Part shown: piece after piece, positions 35,093 to 44,998 of the stretch
Layout of the letters: each line of letters begins with the position of its first letter
Position numbering within the stretch: position 1 is the stretch's first letter
Assembly (NCBI GenBank): GCA_039917615.1
Contig: JBDSJD010000035.1
Coordinates: 1 to 64,000 of the forward strand
DNA: 64,000 nucleotides
From: ZC4RG30 sp039917615
GTDB lineage: Bacteria; Pseudomonadota; Gammaproteobacteria; Steroidobacterales; Steroidobacteraceae
Reading direction: 5' to 3'
Notes under the pieces: model-generated
The model's database searches: none
The model's input: only the letters and a program-made list of their open reading frames with translations
Told to the model about the DNA's origin: nothing
Translations under genes and position numbers: made by a program

Positions 35093-35701
35093 TCACTTCC
35101 CCTTTTGCAGCTCAGGTAGACCAGCGGTCGCGCCCGAAACCGGATTCTTGTGTTTGGCAACGTAGTCCGTGATGTAGCCATGCAGCTTGCTGATTTTCCA
35201 GATGCCGTCTTCCTTTACATAGGCATTTTCGTAGGTGGCCTCGCCCCAACGCGCCTCCTTGCCGATGGGTCCGACCTGGGTGAAGGTGCGCCAGCGCGCC
35301 TCGGCAGCAAGCCCATCGGGCCCGATGTGGATGACCGGCTGAAGCTGCACGTGATTGAACAGCGTGCCGTGTTCCAGCTTGCCCAGTGCATGCAGGTAGG
35401 TGCGGATGCGGTCCTGACCTTCAAACAGTCCCTGACCGGCGATTTCCAGCGTAGCATTCTTCGTGAACAGATCCGCGGCGTCGTCCCATCGCATCTTGTC
35501 GACAAAGTAGCCATAGGTGGCCTGCAGGTTGGCGATCAAGGTCCAGTCCCTGGTCGCCTGGGCCTGCAGCTTCAATGCCGCAACCTGAGTCCTGAGCTCG
35601 GCCACTTCCCGCGCCGTTTGCGAAGAACGTTCGCAGCCCGACATGCCAGCCGCGCCAGTCAGCAGCACAGCGGCCACCTGGGACATCCGCAACTTTCCCA
35701 T
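35093..35701 (-). CDS. NTF2-like (SnoaL-type) probable lipoprotein
   Basis: 202 residues. The leader ends at MSGC (Cys23), a slightly atypical lipobox. A short coiled coil (AREVAELRTQVAALKLQAQA) is followed by a SnoaL-like cone fold (LQATYGYFVDKMRWDDAADL, then the GQDRIRTYLHAL and WKISKLHGYITDY strands). Such domains bind small hydrophobic ligands or act as aldol/dehydratase-like enzymes; no catalytic residue can be assigned. Its stop is one base from the M16 protease start, so the two are co-translated. Confidence 0.8.
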   Translation of the reverse strand: MGKLRMSQVAAVLLTGAAGMSGCERSSQTAREVAELRTQVAALKLQAQATRDWTLIANLQATYGYFVDKMRWDDAADLFTKNATLEIAGQGLFEGQDRIRTYLHALGKLEHGTLFNHVQLQPVIHIGPDGLAAEARWRTFTQVGPIGKEARWGEATYENAYVKEDGIWKISKLHGYITDYVAKHKNPVSGATAGLPELQKGK

Positions 35702-35778
35702 ATCACCCCCGCATTTCTAGACCAGGCAGCACAATATAGCGCCAACACCGACGTGGCGTGGCCCTGCGGTCCAGCCGA

Positions 35779-37062
35779 TCAATGCATCAGCACTTCCAGC
35801 GCGGAGTCGATGCGGGCTACCGTAGCGGTGTACGTGGTGCTGTCTGTATTGGTGTATTGCGCGCGAAATTCACTCTCGGTCATCCCTTCGGCGAGCGCGA
35901 GGGCGCTGATCGGCAGTAGATTCGAGTCCGTTGCCTGGGCCAGCCAATTCTTCATCGCGACAGCCTTGTCCGGATCGGCGCCCCGCTGGGCGGCAAATGT
36001 GCCGGAACGGTCCGCGGCCAGATCGACCAGCGAAAAGCCCGACCCGCCTTTGCCGCTGTCGAAAATCTCCTTCCAGGTGCCCAATGTCAGCGACGTATCC
36101 GTACCGAGGTATGACGAAATCGCAGCAGACACGGTCCAGTGTTTCGCCAAGTCAGCGCGGCCCTGCAGGGCAAATTCTTTCTCGGACTTGCCGCAACGAT
36201 CGAACAGCGCCTCCTTGCCACCCGGCATTGCTCCCGCATCAATCTGGGCAACCAGCAGCGCCAGTGCGACGAATATCGACCGGTTGTCGGTAGCGGTTCC
36301 ATCGCCGGCGGCGAACGCCTGCCTGACCAGCCCTGCCAGGAGCGCGTCGGGTTCTGCACGCTGTGCGTTGATCAGCCGGCAGTAGTGTGTCTCGATGCGA
36401 CTGCCATCCAGTTCTTCAACACTCAGGGCTCTCAGGGTGCGGAACACGCGAGCCCTGACCGGCAAATCCACCACAGCTCTCATGCCGCCGGGATCAAGCC
36501 TAACCTGCGTCACCATCTTTTCCAGCGGCTGGATGTTTGCGCCCCGCATGCGCAACACTTTTATCGCAGCACCGATTGCGGCATGCACCACGAATGCCGG
36601 TATGGGCAGATGGCCGATGCGTGCTGACATGCGCGGCTGTCCGTCGTCAGCGCGTGCAATGAACGCATGCCCATTGAGCCAGAAACCCAGCGGCAGCTCG
36701 CGGCTGACGCGCAGATGCGCCCGGTCGGTCTCCGGAGCGATATTGACCCGTTCGAAGCCCGCTGCGCGCCCGCTCATTGCGGCAACGGCTGCAAGTTCCT
36801 CCCAGCTGACGCGAAGAACTTGCTCTCCCGGGGCCTGCTGGGCCATTCGCACCCGCTGGTAGACCTCACGCGAGCGGCGGACTTCGGCAGCGGTCGGCGG
36901 CGAGTTAGCCGCGGCCTCGGGCTTCCGGCTGAGGGACAACCCCGACGGCAGCAACACCACCAGCACCAACACGATCAGCAGCCAGGTTCTAAAACGGCCC
37001 CGCTGCCTGGCGGCACCTGGCGATGTCAGCGGATGTGAACCGAACACTCTGGGTAGCTTCAA
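35779..37062 (-). CDS. Unrecognised single-helix membrane-anchored protein
   Basis: 427 residues. One N-terminal membrane helix (TWLLIVLVLVVLLPSGLSL), a Pro/Ala linker, and a ~370-residue soluble part expected to be periplasmic. A central stretch (APETDRAHLRVSRELPLGFW, then GHLPIPAFVVHAAI) resembles beta-rich lipid-binding modules. The C-terminal third is helical and begins with FVALALLVAQIDAG, followed by GRADLAKHWTVSAAISSYLG. I do not recognise the family. It is in the same direction as the M3 protease upstream and the NTF2 gene downstream but separated by ~78 bp from each. Confidence 0.7.
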   Translation of the reverse strand: MKLPRVFGSHPLTSPGAARQRGRFRTWLLIVLVLVVLLPSGLSLSRKPEAAANSPPTAAEVRRSREVYQRVRMAQQAPGEQVLRVSWEELAAVAAMSGRAAGFERVNIAPETDRAHLRVSRELPLGFWLNGHAFIARADDGQPRMSARIGHLPIPAFVVHAAIGAAIKVLRMRGANIQPLEKMVTQVRLDPGGMRAVVDLPVRARVFRTLRALSVEELDGSRIETHYCRLINAQRAEPDALLAGLVRQAFAAGDGTATDNRSIFVALALLVAQIDAGAMPGGKEALFDRCGKSEKEFALQGRADLAKHWTVSAAISSYLGTDTSLTLGTWKEIFDSGKGGSGFSLVDLAADRSGTFAAQRGADPDKAVAMKNWLAQATDSNLLPISALALAEGMTESEFRAQYTNTDSTTYTATVARIDSALEVLMH

Positions 37063-37141
37063 GCCTTGGGTACCGTTTCTGTGTCATGCATGTCCCACTA
37101 TGCCATGCCCAGCCGGATGATGACGTGAGACCGTTCGTGGG

Positions 37142-39178
37142 CTAGCGCGTCGCTGCTGGCGCGCGCTGCAGCTCATCCCGAAAGGACGCGAGGCTCACCG
37201 GGCGACCGAGAAACGTCTCTATCAACGCGTTGGCATCGCGGGAACTGCCCGGCTGCAACACCTGCCTGCGGTATTGCATGGCTACCGCCTGGTCGCGCAT
37301 ACCCGCTGCCTTGAACTTCGTGAACAGGTCCACTGCGATCGCCTTGGACCACACGTAGGTGTAGTAGATCGCTGAATAGCCATCCAGGTGGGAAAAGCTG
37401 GCATAGGGATGCGTGCCGGCCACCGGGGGATACGGCGCATGGCGGGTCATCATTTCGTCATACAGGCTGTCGAGATTAAAGTCGGGCTTGCGGTTGTAGA
37501 AATTCAGTGAGACTGCCGAGTAGGCCAGCTGCTGTTTCCAGTTGACCGCATCGCCCAGGCGGCGCCCCGCATTCATCCGGCTCACAAGGTCAGCGGGAAT
37601 CTGCATGCCCTCCTCGTTCGAAGCAAAGGTCTTCAGCGTGTCGTAGTCCCAGGCCCATTCCTCCAGCATCTGCGACGGCGCCTCGATGAAATCCCACTGC
37701 AGGTAGCCCATGGTCTGGATGCCAAACCGATTGTGGCCTGAATAAATGCTGTGCAGAAGATGGCCGAATTCATGCAGGAAGGTTACGACATCCGCGTGGC
37801 CGAGCGGACCGGTTGCAGGCATGTTGCAGACCAGTGCTGCGACTGGGATCTGCCGCCCCGCCACGCCGGTGCGCAGCGGAAACTCGGCAGCATGGCTGTA
37901 CTTGCCTTCACGGGGATGCATGTCGAGATAGAACCGCCCGAGCAGCTGGTCGCCCTCATACAGCTCCCATGCGCTGACGGATGGATCCCAAACCTGCGTG
38001 TTCCAGGGTCGGATCTCCGCGCCGAACAAATCCTGCACCAGCGCGAAGATTCCAGTTCGTGCCTTGTCGAAGGTGAAGAACTGCCGCACTTCGGCGGCGT
38101 CGACCGCATATTTCTGCTTGCGCAGCAGGTTCAGCATGTAGGTGCGGTCGTAGCGCTCCAGGTGGGTGATCGACGGATCCACTGTTTTCGCAATGGTCAG
38201 CTGCTCGGCCAGATCCGCCAGTGCCGCGGGTTGGGCTGCCGTTTCCACCTGCGCGATGAGCTCCGCCACACGTTGCGGAGTGCTGACCATCTTGTCGGCA
38301 GTGACCAACGCGGCGAAATCCGCCCGGCCAAGCAGCTGCGCCAGCGCGTAGCGCTGTTCGAGCAGTCGCTGCAGAACCTTTTCGTTGGCGGGATAGGCGC
38401 GGTTCTGGGACGCTGCAAACACCTTGCGGCGCGTCTCGCGCAGAGAAGCAAATTCCAGCACCGGCATGACATCGGGATTGTCCACAGTCAGGTGCACCAG
38501 ACCATCCTTCCCCGGCTTGTGCAGTGCCAGAAAATCCCGGGGCATCCCTGCGAGTTCCTCGGCGTTCAACCGGACATCGCCCTTGTCCTCACGGATGTTC
38601 TTCGCAAACCGCAGCCCGGTTTTGGTGATCTTCTTTTGCAGAGCCGTCACTTTGAGCCGCGTCGCGAGATCCTTGTCCACACCAGAGAGCCTGTAGCTCT
38701 TCAGTAATTTTTCGAGGGTGTACACCGTCGCAGCATCCAGCCCCTCTACCGGAATCGCGGAAAGACGGTCATAGATTGGCCGCGACAGCCCGACGGCAGT
38801 CGCCGCATCCGACAGTTGGGGCACGCAAGCATCCGCCGCTGCACGCACGGCCTTCACCGGACTGGTCTCGGCTATCAGCCCCATCTCACTGCGGCCATCG
38901 TCGAGGACCAGATTCAGCGTGTCGAAAGCGGCAAAGTCGGCATCGATGGTGGCCGGCCCGGTTCGCGCCTCCAGCGTTTTGCGCGCCCGTTTGGCCAGCT
39001 CCAGCGTCTGGATGCACCGTTGCCGGATGCCGGCCGCCGAAGCCGTGAGCGGCACCATTGCCAGAAAGGCGTTGGCTTCCTGATCGAGCCCCGTAGGCAC
39101 AGCAGCGGCAACCGGCCCGGACAGCAGTGCCGCCAAGCATGCAGGCAGTGCCGGCAGCAGACGGGTGAAACCTGACAT
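37142..39178 (-). CDS. M3-family zinc oligopeptidase, exported
   Basis: 678 residues from an ATG at 39178; the frame is open upstream but without a leader. A signal peptide (LLPALPACLAALLSGPVAAA) implies periplasmic location, unlike cytosolic PrlC/OpdA. The zinc motif is HEFGHLLH (HEFGH at 469-473) with the third ligand Glu in the following DFIEAPSQMLEEW segment. The C-terminal YYTYVWSKAIAVDLF and PGSSRDANALIETFLGR stretches are M3 hallmarks. Cleaves short peptides. Confidence 0.92.
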   Translation of the reverse strand: MSGFTRLLPALPACLAALLSGPVAAAVPTGLDQEANAFLAMVPLTASAAGIRQRCIQTLELAKRARKTLEARTGPATIDADFAAFDTLNLVLDDGRSEMGLIAETSPVKAVRAAADACVPQLSDAATAVGLSRPIYDRLSAIPVEGLDAATVYTLEKLLKSYRLSGVDKDLATRLKVTALQKKITKTGLRFAKNIREDKGDVRLNAEELAGMPRDFLALHKPGKDGLVHLTVDNPDVMPVLEFASLRETRRKVFAASQNRAYPANEKVLQRLLEQRYALAQLLGRADFAALVTADKMVSTPQRVAELIAQVETAAQPAALADLAEQLTIAKTVDPSITHLERYDRTYMLNLLRKQKYAVDAAEVRQFFTFDKARTGIFALVQDLFGAEIRPWNTQVWDPSVSAWELYEGDQLLGRFYLDMHPREGKYSHAAEFPLRTGVAGRQIPVAALVCNMPATGPLGHADVVTFLHEFGHLLHSIYSGHNRFGIQTMGYLQWDFIEAPSQMLEEWAWDYDTLKTFASNEEGMQIPADLVSRMNAGRRLGDAVNWKQQLAYSAVSLNFYNRKPDFNLDSLYDEMMTRHAPYPPVAGTHPYASFSHLDGYSAIYYTYVWSKAIAVDLFTKFKAAGMRDQAVAMQYRRQVLQPGSSRDANALIETFLGRPVSLASFRDELQRAPAATR

Positions 39179-39447
39179 GAAATAACTGCTCCAGTGATGT
39201 TGCGGCGCGATAGTCACCGGTACCGAGGATAGAAAATCCTGCAGCCCAGAGCAAAAGCAGACACGGACTGTAGTGGGGCTGAAGGTGCGTGCAACTTTCG
39301 TCCGGCTGCCGGGTATGTCAGGCAGCCGTTGACCTGCCCGACACGCCACTTTAGGCTGCAATGAAACTAAAACTCTCGTGATCCGTCCTATTGGATCAAG
39401 AAAAAGTCGAGCTGGGGGAACAGGGACGTGGACGGGCAGTCGATCTG

Positions 39448-40734
39448 ATGGACAAGATTATCGAGAAAAAGGGCCGGCCACCCCTGCAGTGGGTGTTGCT
39501 GGCGGCAGGCGCAGTGGCCGTCGCATTCATCGCATGGCAGCTGTTCGCACGCACCGGCAACGCAAGGCTGCGGGTGGATTCCACCCGGCTCACCACGGCA
39601 GTAGTCGAGAAAGCCCAGTTCCGCGAGTACTACCCCTTCGACAGCACGGTGCAGGCGGCCAATACGGTCTATCTGGACGTGGAACAGGGTGGCCGCGTCG
39701 AGAAGATGTTCTTCAAGGGCGGCGAGCAGGTGCAGAAAGGCGACCTGATCCTGCGCTTCGACAATGTATCGGCGCAGCGCAGCGCCATCGAAACCGAAAC
39801 CCGCCTGCTGGACACTCTGGACACCTATCGCAACACCGAGTTCACCACGGCTACCAGCAGTCTGCAGCGACAGGACCAGCTGCTGGACATGGATCACCAA
39901 ATCCAGGACCTGGAAGCCAAGGTCCGGCGCTACGACACGCTCATGAAGTCGGCGCACAGCCCGGTCTCCGTGGAGGAGTACGAAAAACAGCGCGACCAGC
40001 TGAAGTACCTCAAGAGCAAACGCGAGCTCATGGCCGAGCGTATCCGCCAGGAAGACATCATGAGCAACAACCGGCTGGAACTGGCCCGGCGTTCCATTAC
40101 GCGGGTAAACGAAAACCGGGAACTCCTCAACCGCAGCATGGAAGCCATGGAAGTGCGCGCGCCGGTCTCGGGAACACTGTCGACCATCGACGCCGAGATG
40201 GGCCAGAACGTGCCGATGGGCAAACGCATCGGCCAGATAGACGAGCCAGGTGGCTTCAAACTGCGCGCACGCATCGATCAGGCCTACAACGGCCGCGTTC
40301 AACCGGGCACGCCGGGCCACGTCGCCATGGATGGCAAGGACTGGGAAGTGAAGGTGCAGAAGGTCTATCCGGAAGTGAAGCAGAACATTTTCGAGGCGGA
40401 CGTGGTGTTTGCAGACCAGGTGCCGCCTTCGCTCAAGCCCGGCCAGACCGTGACGGTGGACCTCACCTTCAGCTCACCCGTCGAGAGCCTGATTGTCGCC
40501 AAGGGCAGCTTCTACCAGCACACCGCCGGTCGCTGGGTATACCTGGTCGCAGCGGATGGCAAGAGCGCGCACCGCGTGGATGTGAAGCTTGGGCGGCAGA
40601 ACCCCCGCCAGGTCGAGGTGCTGGAGGGCCTGCGAGTGGGCGACCGCATCATCGCCTCGGGTTACGACGGCTATAACGACATCGAACAACTTACTTTCAG
40701 CGAAGCCATACCACCGCAACAGGGAAAGCCATGA
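39448..40734 (+). CDS. HlyD/MacA-type periplasmic adaptor of an ABC exporter
   Basis: 428 residues from an ATG at 39448; a TTG at 39391 would add 19 polar residues and cannot be excluded. One membrane helix (VLLAAGAVAVAFIAWQLF), a lipoyl-like half (VYLDVEQGGRVEKMFFKGGE), a long coiled-coil hairpin (about residues 110-230), the second lipoyl half (MEVRAPVSGTLSTIDAEMGQ) and a beta-barrel. Connects the permease to an outer-membrane channel. Its stop overlaps the ATPase start (ATGA). Confidence 0.9.
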   Translation: MDKIIEKKGRPPLQWVLLAAGAVAVAFIAWQLFARTGNARLRVDSTRLTTAVVEKAQFREYYPFDSTVQAANTVYLDVEQGGRVEKMFFKGGEQVQKGDLILRFDNVSAQRSAIETETRLLDTLDTYRNTEFTTATSSLQRQDQLLDMDHQIQDLEAKVRRYDTLMKSAHSPVSVEEYEKQRDQLKYLKSKRELMAERIRQEDIMSNNRLELARRSITRVNENRELLNRSMEAMEVRAPVSGTLSTIDAEMGQNVPMGKRIGQIDEPGGFKLRARIDQAYNGRVQPGTPGHVAMDGKDWEVKVQKVYPEVKQNIFEADVVFADQVPPSLKPGQTVTVDLTFSSPVESLIVAKGSFYQHTAGRWVYLVAADGKSAHRVDVKLGRQNPRQVEVLEGLRVGDRIIASGYDGYNDIEQLTFSEAIPPQQGKP

Positions 40735-41417
40735 TCATCGAAACCCAGGGCCTGAAGAAAACCTACCGCACGGATGTGGTGGAAACCACTGCAGTGGATG
40801 GCGTGAACTTCACACTGAACGAAGGCGAGTTCGTCTCGATCATGGGCCCATCGGGCTGCGGCAAATCCACGCTGCTGCATATACTGGGAATGATCGATTC
40901 GCCGTCTGAAGGCAGCTACCGCTTCCTCGGCGAGGACGTATCGCGCTATCCGGAAAATCGGCGCGCCAAGATCCGCAAGGCGCACATCGGCTTCGTGTTT
41001 CAGAGTTTCAACCTGATCGACGAACTGACGGTGTATGAAAACGTGGAGCTGCCGCTGGTCTATGGCGACGTGCCGCGTGCGGAACGCAAGCCGCGCGTGG
41101 AGGCGGTCATGGAGCGAATGGACATCGGGCACCGCCGCGGCCACTTCCCAGCGCAGCTTTCCGGCGGCCAGCAACAGCGCGTCGCGGTCGCACGCGCGCT
41201 GGTCAACAAGCCGAACCTGATCTTGGCCGACGAGCCCACTGGCAACCTTGACTCCGAGCACGGCGATGAAGTGATGAAGCTGTTGCTGAAGCTCAATCAG
41301 GAAGGCACCACCATCCTGATGGTCACCCACTCCGCCCCCAACGCCGCATTCAGCAGCCGCGTCGTCAGCGTGTTGGATGGCAAGATCGTCTCCGACAAGC
41401 TCCAGAGCCGGCAGTAG
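40731..41417 (+). CDS. MacB/LolD-type ABC transporter ATPase
   Basis: 228 residues with a full set of motifs: Walker A GPSGCGKST (39-47), signature LSGGQQQR (143-150), Walker B LILADEP (163-169) and the H-loop VTHSA. The Q-loop context FVFQSFNLIDELTVYENVEL is typical of the MacB/LolD branch. Powers the permease encoded next. Overlaps the adaptor by 4 bp. Confidence 0.95.
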   Translation: MIIETQGLKKTYRTDVVETTAVDGVNFTLNEGEFVSIMGPSGCGKSTLLHILGMIDSPSEGSYRFLGEDVSRYPENRRAKIRKAHIGFVFQSFNLIDELTVYENVELPLVYGDVPRAERKPRVEAVMERMDIGHRRGHFPAQLSGGQQQRVAVARALVNKPNLILADEPTGNLDSEHGDEVMKLLLKLNQEGTTILMVTHSAPNAAFSSRVVSVLDGKIVSDKLQSRQ

Positions 41418-41420
41418 CCC

Positions 41421-43874
41421 ATGGGCAGGTACTTTCTTATATTGCTGCGCAACTTCAGGCGCGAAAAGCTCTACACCGCGATCAACATCGCTGGGCTGGC
41501 GCTGGGCCTTGCCTCGTGCCTGATCCTTGGGCTATTCCTGAAGAGCGAGCTCACCTACGACCGGCACTACAAGGGCTACGAGAACATCTATCGCATCGAG
41601 AACGAGTTCACTACCGCCGGCAAGACCGAGAAATTGGCGATTACCTCCGAAGCGCTCGGACCGATGCTTGCCGCCGAATACCCGAACCTCATCAAGGCTT
41701 CGCTCCGGATGCGGGACAACACCCAAACGGGCGGCATCGCGATGCGGCGCGTCGACCAGCCCGAGACGGTGTTTTACTGGGCGAACAGTTACTTCGTCGA
41801 TGACAACGTCTTCGACGTGCTGCCGATCAAAGTGCTGGCCGGCGATCCGAAGACTGCGCTCAAGGAAGGCGACACCATTGCGATCAGCGAGACGGTGGCG
41901 AAGAAATACTTCGGCAGCGAAGACCCCATGGGCAAGACGCTGATGTCGGACTTTGGCACTGTCAACCGCATCTCGCTGGTGTTCGCCGACCTGCCGGCCA
42001 ATACGCACGTGAAGCACGACCTCCTTATGGGGTACAACCGCGCTACCTTGCGCCTAAATGACAATCCGACGGCGCGCCGGGCACAGCTGACCGGTCCCGG
42101 AGCCAGGACCTTCACCTACCTCGTCATGCATCCCTCGTTCAAGCCTGCCGAGTGGCAGCGCATGAGCGATGATTTCTACAAGAAGTACTTCGCGGACATG
42201 CTGAAGACACGCAGCATCGAATGGCGCAGCTGGCTCCAGCCCATGCGCGATGTTCACCTGTACAGTGAAGTCAGTTACGACCGGCCAACCGGCAATCCTG
42301 CCTACCTGTTTGGATGTGCGGCGGTGGCGCTGATCATCCTCGTCATCGCTTGCATCAACTACATGAACCTCGCCACCGCGCGCGCCACGCGGCGCGCTCG
42401 TTCAGTGGGATTTCGGAAGATCCTGGGAGCAAGCAGGGTGTCACTGGCGATGCAGTTCATGGGCGAGGCGCTGCTGTTCTCGCTGGTGGCGCTGGCGGTG
42501 GCAGTAGTCATCGTCCAGGCCGTGCTCAAGTTCACGCCCATCAACACGCTCATGGACGGCAAGGTGGTCATGGACCTGATGCAGGAGCCGCAACTGGCGC
42601 TGGGGCTGGTGGTCGCGGCAGTGGGCATCGGGCTGCTCTCCGGCCTGTATCCGGCCTTCTATCTTTCGTCCTGGGCGCCGCTCACCGCCCTCTCTGGCAA
42701 GCAGCCGGCCGCCAAGGGCAGTCTGCACGTGCGCGAGTTCCTAGTGCTGGTGCAATTCACCATCTCCGCAGCCGCAATTGCCTGCACGCTGCTGATGGTG
42801 GCGCAGATGCGCTACGTTTCAAACAGGCCGCTGGGATTCGAGAGTAAGAATCGCCTGATGGTCTCGCTGCGGGGCTCCACCACAATTGACAAGATCCCTT
42901 CCATACGCAACGCCCTGCTGGCGGACAGCAGCATCAAGGGGGTGGCCGTCGCAGCGCAGACTCCGGCGGACGGCAACAACGCCAATATCAATATCGTCCC
43001 GTTGGAGAACAAAGACGGCGTCATGGAAGGGCAGATACTCAACACCCTGTCGATCGGCGAGGACTATGAGAAGGTGCTGGGACTCAAGGTCACGCAGGGG
43101 CGAGATCTTTCCTCCCGACTGCTGACCGACGTTGGCAGCAACCTGCTGGTGAACGAGGCGCTGGTGAAGAAGATGGGCTGGGCCGAGCCGCTGGGCAAGC
43201 GCGTCAGGGACGGGCGAGTGGTGGGCGTGATCGGGGACTTCAACTTCAAGTCGCTGAAATACCGGGTTGAGCCGCTGGTCATCTTGCGCCTCAGCAACGA
43301 CATGTCCGGGCAGTCGGAGCTCAACAAGGTTTTCGCGCAGCGCCACCTGATACTGGATGTCACCGGCGCCGACATCAGTAAGACACTCGCTTCCGTGGAG
43401 CGCGTCATGACCGAGGCCGACCCGCGGCATCCCTTTGAATTCCGCTTTCTGGATGAGGCACTGAAGGCTCAGTACAAGTCCGAACTGTCGCTGACCAAGC
43501 TCATCGGCATCTTCGCCGGCGTCAGTATCTTCATTGCCTGCATGGGGCTGTTCGGGCTCGCGGCATTCACCACCGAACAGCGCAGCCGCGAGATCGGCAC
43601 GCGCAAGGTGCTGGGCGCCACGGCCTGGCAGATCGTGGGTCTACTGGCGCGTCGCATCCTGGTGCTGGTACTGGTTGCGGCAGTGCTCGCCAGTGTGGCG
43701 TCGTACTTCGCCATCGATGAATGGCTGGCCGGGTTCGCCTATCGGGCCGGCATCAATCCGCTGATCTTTGTGTTCGCTGCACTGGCGGCCGGAGCAGTGG
43801 CATTCGCCATGGTAGCGGCACAGTCCTGGCGTACGGCCAACGCCGATCCAGTCCATTCGTTACGGCAGGTTTGA
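41421..43874 (+). CDS. FtsX-type ABC permease with two MacB periplasmic domains
   Basis: 817 residues, roughly twice a MacB permease half. An N-terminal helix (INIAGLALGLASCLILGLFL) and a periplasmic MacB-type domain are followed by three FtsX helices around 295-420. A fifth helix (~440-460), a second periplasmic domain and three terminal helices follow (final FtsX block with GLAAFTTEQRSREIGTRKVLGA). The duplicated layout marks the large mechanotransmission permeases, which probably work as a single-chain pair. Starts 3 bp after the ATPase stop. The exported substrate is unknown. Confidence 0.92.
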   Translation: MGRYFLILLRNFRREKLYTAINIAGLALGLASCLILGLFLKSELTYDRHYKGYENIYRIENEFTTAGKTEKLAITSEALGPMLAAEYPNLIKASLRMRDNTQTGGIAMRRVDQPETVFYWANSYFVDDNVFDVLPIKVLAGDPKTALKEGDTIAISETVAKKYFGSEDPMGKTLMSDFGTVNRISLVFADLPANTHVKHDLLMGYNRATLRLNDNPTARRAQLTGPGARTFTYLVMHPSFKPAEWQRMSDDFYKKYFADMLKTRSIEWRSWLQPMRDVHLYSEVSYDRPTGNPAYLFGCAAVALIILVIACINYMNLATARATRRARSVGFRKILGASRVSLAMQFMGEALLFSLVALAVAVVIVQAVLKFTPINTLMDGKVVMDLMQEPQLALGLVVAAVGIGLLSGLYPAFYLSSWAPLTALSGKQPAAKGSLHVREFLVLVQFTISAAAIACTLLMVAQMRYVSNRPLGFESKNRLMVSLRGSTTIDKIPSIRNALLADSSIKGVAVAAQTPADGNNANINIVPLENKDGVMEGQILNTLSIGEDYEKVLGLKVTQGRDLSSRLLTDVGSNLLVNEALVKKMGWAEPLGKRVRDGRVVGVIGDFNFKSLKYRVEPLVILRLSNDMSGQSELNKVFAQRHLILDVTGADISKTLASVERVMTEADPRHPFEFRFLDEALKAQYKSELSLTKLIGIFAGVSIFIACMGLFGLAAFTTEQRSREIGTRKVLGATAWQIVGLLARRILVLVLVAAVLASVASYFAIDEWLAGFAYRAGINPLIFVFAALAAGAVAFAMVAAQSWRTANADPVHSLRQV

Positions 43875-43884
43875 AGGAGACTCC

Positions 43885-44964
43885 ATGAACAGACGGACAG
43901 TCATGAATTTAGTGCAGGCATGCGCGATCACGCTGGCGGCGCTGCTGTCAGGCTCTGCTGTGGCCGCTGCGCCGCCGGAACTTGCCGGCACCTGGCAGGG
44001 CAAGCTCGCGGTCGATGCCAAGACTTCACTCGCCGTGCAATTCACCTTCACGAAGGCAGCGAATGGCAGCTACACAGCGGTGCTGAACTCTCCGGACAAC
44101 GCGGACATCAAGAACACACCGGTCACCGGCGTAACCTGGGATGGCAGCAGCCTGAAGCTGCAGGTGCTTTCGCTCAGTGGTTCCTACGCCGGCACGCTGA
44201 AGGATGGCAAGATCGGCGGCCAGTGGGCCCAGCCGGGTTCCGCAATTGCGCTGGAGCTTGCGCCATTCCAGAAGCCGGTGATTACCGCAACCACCATGAA
44301 GGCGCTGGACGGAAGCTGGTCCGGCACGCTGACCGTCCCCCCTGGTATCAAGCAGAACGTCGTGTTCAAGTTCAAGCAGGCGGCCGACGGTGGACTCGAG
44401 GGCACCTTCAACATCCCGGATCAGGGCTTCTCTACTCCAATGGCCAATGTCGCGTTCGCCAACGGCGAACTCTCTCTGAAAGTTCCACGGGCGAATATCA
44501 ACTACACGGGAAAGGTTGCTGGCAACCAGATTACGGGCAAGGTCGTTATGCCAAACAACCCCTCGATGCCCGCCGACGGCCTGCAGTTGGACATGAAGCG
44601 CGGCGACTACAAGCCCCCAACGGTTGCGTTGAAGCTCAGCGCTGAGGCCTTCACAGCGCTCAAGGGTAAGTGGCAGGGGACCCTTGAAGTCACCAATCGG
44701 GTGACTGGCAACAAGACGCAGTTACCCCTGGTCTTGCGCTTCGAGGCCAACGCCAAGGGCGAGTATCTGGGCTTCGTTGATAGCCCGTCCCAGGGCGCAA
44801 AAGATCTGGTGGTGACCGAGGCCGCCCTGAACGGCGACAAGCTCGTTGTGAAGATCGCTGTCGTGGGCGGCGAGTTCAGCGGCACCTTGGCGGGGAACAC
44901 CTTGACCGGCGAGTGGGCGCAGGCCGCGGCAGGCTTGAAGGCGCCTCTCACCCTCACCCGATAG
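43885..44964 (+). CDS. Secreted protein of three tandem ~100-residue beta repeats
   Basis: 359 residues from an ATG at 43885 with a GGAG site, 10 bp after the permease stop. Signal peptide ending near AVAAA. Three homologous repeats cover the mature chain: 32-127 (LAGTWQGKL), 140-238 (LDGSWSGTL) and 257-359 (LKGKWQGTL). Each opens with the G-x-W-x-G-x-L motif and ends in a Y/FxGT-type hairpin followed by GxW or GKV. They look like small antiparallel barrels, possibly lipocalin-like. Function unknown; its position suggests a periplasmic partner or substrate carrier of the ABC exporter. Confidence 0.8.
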   Translation: MNRRTVMNLVQACAITLAALLSGSAVAAAPPELAGTWQGKLAVDAKTSLAVQFTFTKAANGSYTAVLNSPDNADIKNTPVTGVTWDGSSLKLQVLSLSGSYAGTLKDGKIGGQWAQPGSAIALELAPFQKPVITATTMKALDGSWSGTLTVPPGIKQNVVFKFKQAADGGLEGTFNIPDQGFSTPMANVAFANGELSLKVPRANINYTGKVAGNQITGKVVMPNNPSMPADGLQLDMKRGDYKPPTVALKLSAEAFTALKGKWQGTLEVTNRVTGNKTQLPLVLRFEANAKGEYLGFVDSPSQGAKDLVVTEAALNGDKLVVKIAVVGGEFSGTLAGNTLTGEWAQAAAGLKAPLTLTR

Positions 44965-44975
44965 CAAACGGACAT

Positions 44976-44998
44976 CGCCTGACAGGCGGAGTTTGTTT
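44976..44998 (+). terminator. Probable terminator of the ABC exporter operon
   Basis: CGCCT (44976-44980), GAC loop, AGGCG (44984-44988), then the T-rich GAGTTTGTTT. The stem is only five pairs, so weak. A second, stronger inverted repeat (45009-45017 with 45020-45028) lies just inside the end of the convergent gene. Confidence 0.4.

Noticed and set aside
39388..40320. 310-codon minus-strand frame opposite the HlyD adaptor
   Set aside because: Shadow of a clear adaptor gene with full lipoyl and coiled-coil pattern on the + strand.
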